Assembly: GCF_020991085.1 (NCBI RefSeq)
Contig: NZ_CP087719.1
Location: 3,678,001 to 3,742,000, forward strand
Length of the DNA stretch: 64,000 nt
Reading direction: 5' to 3'
DNA from: Roseomonas sp. OT10
GTDB lineage: Bacteria > Pseudomonadota > Alphaproteobacteria > Acetobacterales > Acetobacteraceae
The notes below the pieces were generated by a model. That model was not told the DNA's origin. It made no database searches and saw only the letters and a program-made list of their open reading frames with translations. Of the stretch, positions 36,894-44,932 are shown piece by piece. Position numbers and translations under genes: made by a program. Every line of letters begins with the position of its first letter. The stretch's first letter is position 1.

Positions 36894-37071
36894 CGGCAGC
36901 CCCCTGGCGCTTGTGCAGATGCGAAAAGCCGACTTGCGCGAACCGGGAAAAGTGCAAGCGAAACCGGATTGTGTCCATGGCTTCCGGGGGAGGCGCGGGG
37001 ACAGGATGCGCCAGGAACCCGCCCCCCTGTGCAAGCCAACGGTCCGAGGCGGTGGGAAAGGAGGACGGCCC
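36894..37071. promoter_or_regulatory. Divergent promoter region between AraC and flavoprotein genes
   Basis: 178 nt. Two GAAAAG direct repeats (36923–36928 and 36947–36952), 24 nt apart, lie near the AraC start, close to two helical turns and so compatible with an AraC-type dimer site. AAAGGAGG just upstream of 37072 is the ribosome site of the flavoprotein gene. No other structure is obvious. Confidence 0.35.
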
Positions 37072-38841
37072 ATGACCGACGCCACGAACCCCGCTTCCCT
37101 GTCCCCCGCTTCTCCGACCTGCGACGTGCTGGTGATCGGCGCCGGCGCCGGCGGCCTCGCCACCGCGATCACCGCGCGCAAGCTCGGCCTCGACGTGCTG
37201 GTGGTGGAGAAGGAGCCGTTCTTCGGCGGCACCACGGCCTTTTCCGGCGGGGTGCTGTGGATCCCGGGCAACCCCCAGGCGAAGGCGCGCGGCATCGGGG
37301 ACAGCCGCGAGGCGGCGCGCACCTACCTGCGCCACGAGGCGGGCAACCACTTCGATGCGGCCAAGGTCGAGGTCTTCCTCGAGAACGGCCCGAGGATGAT
37401 CGACTTCTTCGAGAAGGAGACGGAGGTCCGCTTCGTCGCCAGCGACTATCCCGACTATCACCCCGACGTGGAGGGAGGCGCGCCGATCGGCCGCTCCATC
37501 ACCGCCGCCCCCTATGACGCGCGGCGCTTGGGGCCGGAGCTGGCGCGGCTGCGGCCGCCGCTGCGGACGATCACCTTCCTCGGGATGATGTTCAACTCCT
37601 CCAACGCGGACCTGAAGCACTTCTTCAACATCACCCGCTCGCCCGTCTCCGCCGCCTATGTCGCGAAGCGGCTGCTGAGCCACTTCAAGGACCTCGCCAC
37701 CCACCGGCGCGGCGTGCAGCTCACCGCCGGCAACGCGCTGGCGGCGCGGCTGGCGAAGTCCGCGCTCGACCTGGGCATCCCCATCCGCACGGAATCCCCG
37801 GCGCGCTCACTGATCGTCGAGGAGGGGCGCGTCACCGGCGCGGTCGTCGCGACGAAGGCGGGCGACATCCGCGTCCAGGCGCGCCGCGGCGTGGTGCTGG
37901 CGGCGGGCGGCTTCCCGCGCGACGCGGAGCGGACGGGGCAGCAGTTCGGCCATGTGCGGCGCGGCGGCGAGCATGTCTCTCCCGCCCCCCCGGGCAACAC
38001 CGGGGATGCCGGCCGGATGGCCGCGCCGCTGGGCGCGCAGCGGGTGGACGACCATCCCAACGCCGCGGCCTGGATCCCCGTCTCCAAGGTGCCGCTGGGC
38101 GGCGGGCGGACGGGCGTCTTCCCGCACCTGGTGGACCGCTACAAGCCGGGCATCATCGCCGTGACGCGCGACGGCCGCCGCTTCACCAACGAATCCAACA
38201 GCTATCACGACGTGGGCGAGGCGATGCAGCGCGCCTGCGAGGGCCAGGGCGAGACGGCCGCCTGGCTGATCGCCGACCACCCGACCATCCGTAAGTACGG
38301 GCTGGGCTTCGTCAAGCCGACGCCCATGCCGCTCTCCCTCTACACGCGCAGCGGCTACCTGCTGAAGGGCCGCACCCTGGCGGAGCTGGCGCAGAAGGCG
38401 GGCATCGACCCGGCCGGTCTGGAGGAGACGGTGCGCCGCTACAACCTGGGCGCCGAGCGCGGGGAGGACCCCGAGTTCGGCCGCGGCAGCACCGCCTTCA
38501 ACCGCTTCCTCGGCGATGCGGACCACACGCCCAACCCGAACGTCGCGCCGCTGCGGCGCGAGCCGTTCTACGCGGTGAAGCTGTACGTGGGCGACCTCGG
38601 CACCTTCAACGGGCTGCGCACCGACGCCGCCTGCCGCGTGCTGGGCGAGGGCGGCACGCCGATCCCCGGCCTCTACGCCGTGGGCAACGACGCGGCCAGC
38701 ATCATGGGCGGCAACTATCCCGGCGCGGGCATCACCCTCGGGCCGCACCTGACCTTCGGCTACGTGCTGGGCCGCCACCTCGCCGGGCTCGACGCGGAGA
38801 CGGCGGCGGCGAAGGAACCGGCCGGCGCGCTGTACGGCTGA
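37072..38841 (+). CDS. FAD-dependent dehydrogenase, KstD/fumarate-reductase flavoprotein type (paralog 4)
   Basis: 589-aa flavoprotein. FAD loop GAGAGG is near residue 23; GGTTAFSGGVLWIPGNP, RFTNESNSYHDV and NYPGAGITLGPHLTFGY (Tyr549-x3-Gly553) are the family marks shared with the paralogs at 18217, 21380 and 27747. A strong AAAGGAGG precedes the ATG. It is the first gene of a rightward operon: flavoprotein, SBP, NIPSNAP, two SDRs. It is expected to dehydrogenate an alicyclic or α,β-saturated carbonyl compound; the substrate is not known. Confidence 0.92.
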   Translation: MTDATNPASLSPASPTCDVLVIGAGAGGLATAITARKLGLDVLVVEKEPFFGGTTAFSGGVLWIPGNPQAKARGIGDSREAARTYLRHEAGNHFDAAKVEVFLENGPRMIDFFEKETEVRFVASDYPDYHPDVEGGAPIGRSITAAPYDARRLGPELARLRPPLRTITFLGMMFNSSNADLKHFFNITRSPVSAAYVAKRLLSHFKDLATHRRGVQLTAGNALAARLAKSALDLGIPIRTESPARSLIVEEGRVTGAVVATKAGDIRVQARRGVVLAAGGFPRDAERTGQQFGHVRRGGEHVSPAPPGNTGDAGRMAAPLGAQRVDDHPNAAAWIPVSKVPLGGGRTGVFPHLVDRYKPGIIAVTRDGRRFTNESNSYHDVGEAMQRACEGQGETAAWLIADHPTIRKYGLGFVKPTPMPLSLYTRSGYLLKGRTLAELAQKAGIDPAGLEETVRRYNLGAERGEDPEFGRGSTAFNRFLGDADHTPNPNVAPLRREPFYAVKLYVGDLGTFNGLRTDAACRVLGEGGTPIPGLYAVGNDAASIMGGNYPGAGITLGPHLTFGYVLGRHLAGLDAETAAAKEPAGALYG

Positions 38842-38871
38842 CAACGACACAACATACGGGAGACGACGGGA

Positions 38872-40110
38872 ATGAACTGGAATCGGCGCGATATCCTGGC
38901 CTCGGGCCTCGCCGCGGCGGCGATGCTGGCGACGGGGCCGGCGAAGGCACAAGCGGCGAAGGTGATCCGGGTCGGCCACATCACGGACATGTCCGGCATC
39001 TACCGTGACGTGGAAGGGCCCACGAGCGTCGCCTGCGCGCAGCAGGCGATCGACGAGTTCACCGCGCAGAACCCGGACATCCGCGTGGAGCTGCTGGTCG
39101 CCGACCACCAGAACAAGGCGGATGTCGGCCTCGCCATCATCCGCCAGTGGTTCGACCAGGCCGGCGTGGACGTGCTGACCAATGTCGGCAACAGCTCGCT
39201 CGCGCTGGGGGCGAAGGACCTGGTGGAGGCGCGGGACAAGGTCTCCATCGTCACCTCCGCCGGCACCTCCGACCTGACGGGCAAGGCGTGCTCGGCCAAC
39301 ACGCTGCACTGGTCCTGGGATTCCTGGTGCCTGGCGCATTCCACCGCCACCAGCCTGGTGAAGACCGGCGGCACGAAGTGGTTCTTCGTCACCGCCGACT
39401 ACGCCTTCGGCCATGCGGCGCAGGCGGATGCGACGCGCTTCGTCGAGGCCGCCGGCGGCAAGGTGCTGGGCGCCGTGCGCTACCCCTACGGCAACACCAC
39501 CGACTTCACCTCCTTCCTGCTCCAGGCGCGGCGCAGCGGGGCGAACGTCATCGCCTTCGCCAATTCCGGCACGGACCTGATCAACTGCCTGAAGCAGGCG
39601 CAGGAATTCGGCCTGTCGCGCGGCGGCGTGCGGATGGCGGCGATGGTCGGCTACATCACGGATGTGCTGGGCATGGGCCTGCCGGTGGCCAAGGGCCTGT
39701 CGCTGACCGAGACCTTCTACTGGGACCTGAACGACCGCACCCGCGCCTTCATGGAGCGCATCCGGCCGAAGCTGCCGGCCAACACCTTTCCCAACATGAG
39801 CCAGGCGGGGGATTATTCCGGCCTGCTGCACTACCTGAAGGCGGCGAAGGAGCTGGGCGTCGAGAAGGCCAAGGCCTCGGGCCGCGAGACGGTGGCGATG
39901 ATGAAGCGCCTGCCCACCGACGACGACGCCTTCGGCACGGGCAGCATCCGGGCCGATGGCCGCAAGATCCACCCCGCCCACCTGTTCGAGGTGAAGTCGC
40001 CGGAGGAGAGCCGGCGGGTGGGCGACATCTACAAGCCCGTCTCCACCGTCTCGGCCGAGGAAGCGTTCCGTCCGCTGGCCGACGGCAACTGCCCCCTGGT
40101 GCGGAGCTGA
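38872..40110 (+). CDS. Branched-chain-type ABC transporter substrate-binding protein
   Basis: 412-aa Peripla_BP_6-type binding protein. The twin-Arg-like signal (WNRRDILASG) ends AKA-Q near residue 26. The mature domain begins KVIRVGHITDMSGIYRDVEGP and has DVLTNVGNSSLALGAKDL, KWFFVTADYAFGHA and NSGTDLINCLKQAQEFGL. It resembles SBPs found with aromatic or cyclic acid genes. No permease lies beside it; the Liv fusion transporter 3 kb upstream is the only candidate in the window. It is 30 nt after the flavoprotein gene and 5 nt before the NIPSNAP gene. Confidence 0.92.
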   Translation: MNWNRRDILASGLAAAAMLATGPAKAQAAKVIRVGHITDMSGIYRDVEGPTSVACAQQAIDEFTAQNPDIRVELLVADHQNKADVGLAIIRQWFDQAGVDVLTNVGNSSLALGAKDLVEARDKVSIVTSAGTSDLTGKACSANTLHWSWDSWCLAHSTATSLVKTGGTKWFFVTADYAFGHAAQADATRFVEAAGGKVLGAVRYPYGNTTDFTSFLLQARRSGANVIAFANSGTDLINCLKQAQEFGLSRGGVRMAAMVGYITDVLGMGLPVAKGLSLTETFYWDLNDRTRAFMERIRPKLPANTFPNMSQAGDYSGLLHYLKAAKELGVEKAKASGRETVAMMKRLPTDDDAFGTGSIRADGRKIHPAHLFEVKSPEESRRVGDIYKPVSTVSAEEAFRPLADGNCPLVRS

Positions 40111-40115
40111 GCGCC

Positions 40116-40451
40116 ATGGATGCCAAGCCGCTGGTCGACCTGCGCACCTACACCATCCGCCTGCGCCGCATGGGCGAGTTCCTGGAGGTGTTCGACCGCC
40201 TCGCCATGCCCGTGCAGCGCCGCTACCTCGGCCGGCCGCTGGGCATCTTCACCAGCGCGGTGGGGCCGCTGAACCAGGTGGTCCACCTCTGGGGCTTCGA
40301 CGACATGGGCGAGTTCCAGAGGAAGCACGCCGAGCGCGACAGGGACCCCGACTGGCCCGCCTACCTGAAGGCCTCGGCGGACCTCATCCTGGCGCAGGAG
40401 AACCGGCTGATCCTGCGCGCCGCGATGCCCTCGCTGGCGCAGCCGGGCTGA
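40116..40451 (+). CDS. NIPSNAP family protein (single domain)
   Basis: 111-aa single-domain NIPSNAP. VDLRTYTIRLRRMGEFLEVF at the start and VVHLWGFDDMGEFQRKHAERD in the middle are the standard motifs of this dimeric α/β-barrel family. The biochemical role is unknown, but members recur beside bacterial catabolic oxidoreductases. It lies 5 nt after the SBP gene and 13 nt before an SDR. The 205-aa relative at 20776 has two such halves and also sits next to a KstD-like flavoprotein, suggesting a functional link between the two families. Confidence 0.88.
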   Translation: MDAKPLVDLRTYTIRLRRMGEFLEVFDRLAMPVQRRYLGRPLGIFTSAVGPLNQVVHLWGFDDMGEFQRKHAERDRDPDWPAYLKASADLILAQENRLILRAAMPSLAQPG

Positions 40452-40464
40452 GGGAGGCGCAGCG

Positions 40465-41289
40465 ATGGCACGGGACGGGGGCTGGCTCGGGCTGGAAGGC
40501 CGGGTCTGCGCGGTGACCGGGGCGGGCGGCGGGCTGGGCCGCGCCATCGCCCTGGGCCTCGCGGCGGTGGGGGCGCGGGTGGCACTGCTCGACCGCAGCG
40601 CGGACGGGATGGCCGGCACGGTCGCGGCGCTGCGCGAGGCGGGGGCGGAGCCGCTCGCGCTCGCCTGCGACGTCTCCGACCCGGAGAGCGTCGCCACAGC
40701 GGCAGGGCAGGTGGAAGCGTCGCTCGGCCCCTGCGCCGTGCTGGTGAACAACGCCGCCCTGCTGCGCCCCGGCCCGCTGGAGAGCCTGACGCTCGCCGAC
40801 TGGAACGCGCTGCTGGCGGTGAACCTGACCGGCTACTTCCTCTGCTCCCAGGCCTTCGGGGCACAGATGCGGGCGGCGGGGCGGGGCAGCCTGGTCCATG
40901 TCGCCTCGATCGCCGCGGGCCATGCCCAGGGCTTCAGCGGCGCCTACAGCGTCAGCAAGGCAGGGGTGGTGATGCTGTCGCGGCAGATCGCGACGGAATG
41001 GGGGCCGGCCGGCCTCCGCAGCAACGTGGTCAGCCCCGGCCTGGTGATGACGCCGCTCAGCCAGCCCTTCTACGACGCGCCGGGCGTGCAGGCGCGGCGG
41101 GAGGCGGTGGTGCCCGCGCGCCGCATCGGCCAGCCGGAGGACATCGCCGACGCGGTCGCCTTCCTGGCCAGCGACCGCGCCGCCTATGTCAACGGCGACG
41201 AGATGGTGGTGGATGGCGGCTTCACCCGCGGGATCATGAACCTGATCCCCCGCCCCGGCTTCGACGCGCCGGCGAAGGCCCCGGCATGA
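40465..41289 (+). CDS. SDR family oxidoreductase
   Basis: 274-aa classical SDR. TGAGGGLG at 18–25, VNNAA near 94–98, catalytic Ser148, Tyr161 and Lys165 (AYSVSKAG). The C-terminus RIGQPEDIADAVAFLAS…YVNGDEMVVDGGF is canonical, followed by a 20-residue extension. It probably oxidises a ring hydroxyl or reduces a keto group in the pathway of the flavoprotein at 37072. Its stop overlaps the next SDR start (ATGA). Confidence 0.93.
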   Translation: MARDGGWLGLEGRVCAVTGAGGGLGRAIALGLAAVGARVALLDRSADGMAGTVAALREAGAEPLALACDVSDPESVATAAGQVEASLGPCAVLVNNAALLRPGPLESLTLADWNALLAVNLTGYFLCSQAFGAQMRAAGRGSLVHVASIAAGHAQGFSGAYSVSKAGVVMLSRQIATEWGPAGLRSNVVSPGLVMTPLSQPFYDAPGVQARREAVVPARRIGQPEDIADAVAFLASDRAAYVNGDEMVVDGGFTRGIMNLIPRPGFDAPAKAPA

Positions 41290-42044
41290 GCGCCCTGGTC
41301 ACCGGCGCGGCGGACGGCATCGGCTGGGCCATCGCCCGCCGCCTCGCCGCCGCAGGCCACCGCGTGGCGCTCGCCGACCTCGCCGCCGAGCGCGTGGCGG
41401 CACGGGCGCGCGAGCTGGGCGAGGGCCACCTCGCACTCGCCGCCGACGTCTCGGACGAGGCGGCGGTGGTCGCCCTGGTCGCCGAGGCCGCGTCGCGCCT
41501 CGGTGGGCTGGACGTGCTGGTGAACAACGCCGGCATCGGCGACCCGCAGCGCCCGACGCTGGAGCAGGAGGTCGGCACCTTCGACCGCATCCTGCGCGTC
41601 CACCTCAACGGCACCTTCGTCGCCGCGCGCGAGGCGGCGCGGGTGATGGGAGAGGCGGGCGGGGGCACCATCCTGAACCTCGCCTCCATCGCCGGGCTCA
41701 CCGGCCTGCCGCGGCGCAACGCCTATGGCGCGGCCAAGGCGGGGATCGTCGCCATGACGCGCAGCCTGGCCTGCGAATGGGCGGGACTCGGCATCCGCGT
41801 CAACGCCATCGCCCCCGGCTATGTCCGCACCGCCCTGGTGGCGCGGCTGGAATCGGAGGGGCGGCTGGATGGCGGGGCGATCCGCCGCCGCATCCCGCTG
41901 GGCCGCCTGGCCGAGCCGGAGGAGATCGCGGAGGCCGCGCACTTCCTCTGCTCCACGGCCGCGTCCTACATCACCGGCACGGTGCTGAGCGTCGATGGCG
42001 GCTGGATGGCCTTCGGGGATTCGGGCGATGCCGCGCCGGGCTGA
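41286..42044 (+). CDS. SDR family oxidoreductase
   Basis: 252-aa classical SDR. TGAADGIG at 6–13, LVNNAGIG near 78–85, catalytic Ser134, Tyr147 and Lys151 (AYGAAKAG). The C-terminus has PLGRLAEPEEIAEAAHFLCS and ITGTVLSVDGGW. It overlaps the upstream SDR by 4 nt, so the two are translated together and may act on consecutive hydroxyls. A 34-nt stretch (41541–41574, encoding DPQRPTLEQEV) recurs nearly unchanged at 42182 in the debris downstream. Confidence 0.93.
   Translation: MSALVTGAADGIGWAIARRLAAAGHRVALADLAAERVAARARELGEGHLALAADVSDEAAVVALVAEAASRLGGLDVLVNNAGIGDPQRPTLEQEVGTFDRILRVHLNGTFVAAREAARVMGEAGGGTILNLASIAGLTGLPRRNAYGAAKAGIVAMTRSLACEWAGLGIRVNAIAPGYVRTALVARLESEGRLDGGAIRRRIPLGRLAEPEEIAEAAHFLCSTAASYITGTVLSVDGGWMAFGDSGDAAPG
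41541..41574 (+). repeat. 34-nt direct repeat, copy 1 (second copy at 42182–42215)
   Basis: Within the SDR gene, beginning GACCCGCAGCGCCCGACGCT. The copy at 42182 differs at only 2 of 34 positions and is in the same codon phase (D-x-QRP-x-LEQEV). It is not explained by SDR conservation, since the flanks of the second copy are unrelated to SDRs. Confidence 0.7.
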
Positions 42045-42065
42045 ACCCGGGCCGGCGGCACGCGC

Positions 42066-42337
42066 ATGGAGGAGAGGCTGGCGCACCACGGCGTGGTGCG
42101 GAGCGCCGACGGGCGGCAGCACCGCTTCGACGTCGTCGAGCGCGTGAACCACGGCGTCATGGTCCACGGCCGGACGGAGGTGACGCGCAGCGCCCGGCGC
42201 TGGAGCAGGAGGTCGCCCTGACCGGCATGGGCCGCCCCCGCGCGACCTCTGCGAAGGACGGCGCGACGCACGAGGTCGCCTGCGACGTCGCCGCTGCCCA
42301 GGCCATGGGCGAGAACCACACCGGCCTGCCCGTCTGA
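42066..42337 (+). pseudogene. Degraded or chance ORF downstream of the SDR pair
   Basis: An ORF starts at ATG 42066 (MEERLAHHGVVRSADGRQHRF…) with AGGAGAGG just inside it and stops at 42221. From about 42180 another frame stays open to 42337 and includes DAQRPALEQEV and MGENHTGLPV. Joining the two would need a frameshift near 42180. I do not recognise a family in either part. The segment 42182–42215 is 32/34 identical to a piece of the upstream SDR in the same codon phase, so part of this may derive from a local copy. Confidence 0.3.
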
Positions 42338-42350
42338 GCCGCCAGGCGGA

Positions 42351-43160
42351 TCAGGCGAGGTCACGCTTCGACAGCGGCCGGCGCGCCGGCCGCCCCCTCG
42401 CCGCCTGGCGCCCACGCGTCGCACGGGCCGATCCGGGGGCGCAGGGGCCGGACATGTCGCCTCGCGACGCGGCGTTGAAAGGCGCGAGGGCGTTCAGGGC
42501 GAGGACGTGGCGAACGCAGGCCTCGAGATGCTCGGCCAGGGCGGCCTGGCCTGCGGCGCTGTCGCGGGCAAGGGCGCTGTCCAGCAGGCGCCGGTGCTCC
42601 GCCGCGGCCTCTTCCCCACGGAACACCACGGCCACCATCTGGTAGCGCAGGTAGCGATCGTACATCGCCGCGTGGGCCTGGAGCAGGAGCTTCGAGCCGC
42701 ACGCGGCGATCAGGGCGCGGTGGAATTCCCAGTCGTAGCGCTTCCAGGTCTCGACCTCGGCCTGCTCTCCGGCGAGCAGCCGATGCTCCAGGGCGGCGAG
42801 CTTGTGGTGGGCGGCGACGACCCCGCCTTCCCAGTCCAGCCCGCCCGCGGCGAAGGACTGCGCCATCGCGTGGCTTTCCAGGAGGAGGCGCAGCGAGGTG
42901 ACCTCGCGGAAATCCTCCGCCGAGACGGGAGCCACCTCGAAGCCGCGCTGCCCCTCCGCGACGATGAGGCCCTCCGAGGCGAGCCGGCTCAGCAGCTCCC
43001 GCAGCGTGCTGACGCTCGCGCCGTAGGTGGCGCGCATCCGGTCGAGGCCGAGCTTCCGCCCGGGCGCGAGGCGGCCGAAGACGATGTCCGTTCGGATGCG
43101 GCGATAGGCCGCCTCCCCGATGGTCGTCTCCCCAGGCTCTGACGGGACGTCGCGCAGCAA
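42351..43160 (-). CDS. GntR (FadR-type) transcriptional regulator
   Basis: 269-aa regulator. The winged helix-turn-helix (TTIGEAAYRRIRTDIVFGRLAPG…LDRMRATYGASVSTLRELLSRL, positions about 10–70) is followed by an FCD effector domain with LRLLLESHAMAQSF, the metal-ligand segment DWEFHRALIAACGS and EHRRLLDSALARD. The start is inferred as TTG at 43160 because TAGGAGG lies 7 nt upstream; an in-frame ATG at 43265 lies within the AT-rich promoter and lacks a ribosome site. It is divergent from the AroQ-like/Bug operon and probably represses it. A 35-residue basic tail is non-conserved. Confidence 0.88.
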   Translation of the reverse strand: MLRDVPSEPGETTIGEAAYRRIRTDIVFGRLAPGRKLGLDRMRATYGASVSTLRELLSRLASEGLIVAEGQRGFEVAPVSAEDFREVTSLRLLLESHAMAQSFAAGGLDWEGGVVAAHHKLAALEHRLLAGEQAEVETWKRYDWEFHRALIAACGSKLLLQAHAAMYDRYLRYQMVAVVFRGEEAAAEHRRLLDSALARDSAAGQAALAEHLEACVRHVLALNALAPFNAASRGDMSGPCAPGSARATRGRQAARGRPARRPLSKRDLA

Positions 43161-43257
43161 GTGCTTCCTCCTACCCCCGTGAGGGTGCCCCAGTCCCCGG
43201 GAAAAGGACAGACGCTTCGTCACAGGGATTAATATATGACAATGGAGAAAACATCCG

Positions 43258-43286
43258 TTGATCATGCAAAAAGATGATCATAAACT
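43258..43286 (+). promoter_or_regulatory. Candidate promoter overlapped by a GntR-type operator
   Basis: TTGATC (43258–43263), 17 nt, TAAACT (43281–43286) upstream of the AroQ-like gene. The same stretch holds a perfect dyad TGATCAT (43259–43265), 8 nt, ATGATCA (43274–43280), filling the space between -35 and -10. Such placement suits repression by the divergent GntR protein. The region is AT-rich in a GC-rich setting. Confidence 0.55.
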
Positions 43287-43405
43287 CTGCGTAGCAAGCG
43301 CTCGCGAAGCGCCGTGAGGGGGGAGGTCGTCAGCTTGACGGGTTCAGGAGCGGTGGCAGCCGCGCGTGGCGGGGGACGCCGCGGCGCGGGATCGGGCCAG
43401 CGGGC

Positions 43406-43839
43406 ATGAGCGGCCCCATCCACGTCCTGAACGGGCCGAACCTCAACCGGCTCGGCAAGCGCGAGCCGGAGATCTACGGCCGGACGACGCTGGCCGAGGT
43501 CGAGGCGATGTGCCGCGAGGCGCCGGGGAGACGCCGCTCGTCTTCCGGCAGACGAACTGGGAAGGCCAGCTCGTGGAGTGGGTCCACGAGGCGATCGACG
43601 GTGACGCCGCTGGCATGGTCATCAACCCGGCCGGGCTGACCTTCACCTCGATCCCGCTGCTCGACGCCCTGAAGATGTTCGGCCGCCCGATCATCGAGCT
43701 GCACATCACCAACATCCATCGTCGCGAGCCGATCTATCACCGCTCGCTCGTCTCGGGCGTGGCGACGGCCGTCATCGCGGGCCTCGGGGCGCGCGGCTAT
43801 GCCACGGCGATCCGCTCCCTGCAGGACATGCTGGACTGA
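43406..43839 (+). pseudogene. Type II 3-dehydroquinate dehydratase-like gene (AroQ family) with an apparent -1 frameshift
   Basis: Frame 1 encodes [20 protein letters not shown] with Arg19 and Tyr24 of the AroQ active site; the rest ([21 protein letters not shown] to the end) is in another frame. Restoring one G in GAGGCGCCGGGG near 43520 gives a normal 144-aa protein. In the second half HITNIHRREP keeps the His and Arg, but NPAGLTFTS has Phe where AroQ has His81 (THTS). So even if the frameshift is an error, this is an atypical AroQ, perhaps acting on another hydroaromatic compound. It is the first gene after the GntR-controlled promoter. Confidence 0.8.
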
Positions 43840-43894
43840 GGCGGCCGCCACCGCCGGCGGACGAATCACAAGAACCGACACAGGAGGAACGAGG

Positions 43895-44923
43895 ATGCGG
43901 GAAGACACGAAGGGCGTGCCATGCCGGCGCGCGGTGCTGTCCGGGCTGGGCGGCCTTGCCGCCCTGTCCGTGACCGGGGCCGGCATGGCCCGCGCCCAGG
44001 GCCAGGGCCAGGGCGCGGCCCAGGACTATCCGAACCGGACGGTCACGATCATCGTGCCCTTCGCGCCGGGCGGCTCGACGGACTTCGTCGCGCGGCTGCT
44101 GGCGCAGCACCTCACGACGGTCCTCCATGGCAACTTCGTGGTGGACAACCGCGCCGGGGGCAGCGGCACGGTGGGGCATGGCGCCGTCGCCCGGGCACGG
44201 CCGGATGGCTACACGCTCGGCGTCTCGCCCACCGGCACCTTCGCCCTGGCGCCCTTCCTGTTCGAGAAGCTGCCCTATGACAGCGACAAGGGGTTCGCGC
44301 CGATCAGCCTGCTGGCCGGCAACGCCATGTTCGTCTGCGTCCACGCCTCCAGCGACATCCGCACCTATGCGGACCTGATCGCGGCGGCGAAGGCGCAGCC
44401 GGGCAAGCTCACCTATGGGTCCGCGGGGGCCGGCACGATCAGCCAGCTTGCGCCCGAGATGATGTTCGACATGGCCGGGATCGAGATGCTGCACGTCGCC
44501 TACCGTTCCGGAGGGCTCCAGGTGCAGGCGATGCTCGGCAAGGAAACGACTATGGCCTTCGTCGACACGGTGACGGCCATCCCCTACCTCAAGTCGGGCG
44601 ACCTCCGCGCGCTGGCGGTGACGAGCGCGCAGCGCAGCCCGCAGGTGCCCGAGGTGCCGACCCTGGCGGAATGCGGGCTGGCCGGATACCGCGCCACCAA
44701 CGACTTCGGCTTCTTCGCGCCCGCCGGCACCCCGCCCGCGATCGTCGCCGCCCTCTCGGACGCCTCGCGCCGGATCCTGGCGCTGCCGGAGGTCAAGGCT
44801 CGGCTCGACAATGCCTCCATCGACATCTACGCCGGCACGTCGGAGGCCTTCCCCGCCTATCAGGCGGAGGAAGGACGTCGCTGGGGAGAGCTGATCCGCA
44901 AGCGCGGGATCAAGATGGAATAG
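43895..44923 (+). CDS. Tripartite tricarboxylate transporter substrate-binding protein (Bug family)
   Basis: 342-aa Bug receptor. The signal peptide (CRRAVLSGLGGLAALSVTG) ends ARA-Q near residue 34. Mature family motifs: YPNRTVTIIVPFAPGGSTDFVARLL (first 20 or so residues), VVDNRAGGSGTVGH, LTYGSAGAGTISQLAPEMM and VAYRSGGLQVQAMLG. It is a periplasmic carboxylate-binding protein; the membrane partners are not in the window. CAGGAGGAACG precedes the ATG. It follows the AroQ-like gene by 55 nt and precedes the 44933 gene by 9 nt. Confidence 0.93.
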   Translation: MREDTKGVPCRRAVLSGLGGLAALSVTGAGMARAQGQGQGAAQDYPNRTVTIIVPFAPGGSTDFVARLLAQHLTTVLHGNFVVDNRAGGSGTVGHGAVARARPDGYTLGVSPTGTFALAPFLFEKLPYDSDKGFAPISLLAGNAMFVCVHASSDIRTYADLIAAAKAQPGKLTYGSAGAGTISQLAPEMMFDMAGIEMLHVAYRSGGLQVQAMLGKETTMAFVDTVTAIPYLKSGDLRALAVTSAQRSPQVPEVPTLAECGLAGYRATNDFGFFAPAGTPPAIVAALSDASRRILALPEVKARLDNASIDIYAGTSEAFPAYQAEEGRRWGELIRKRGIKME

Positions 44924-44932
44924 GAGGGCATC

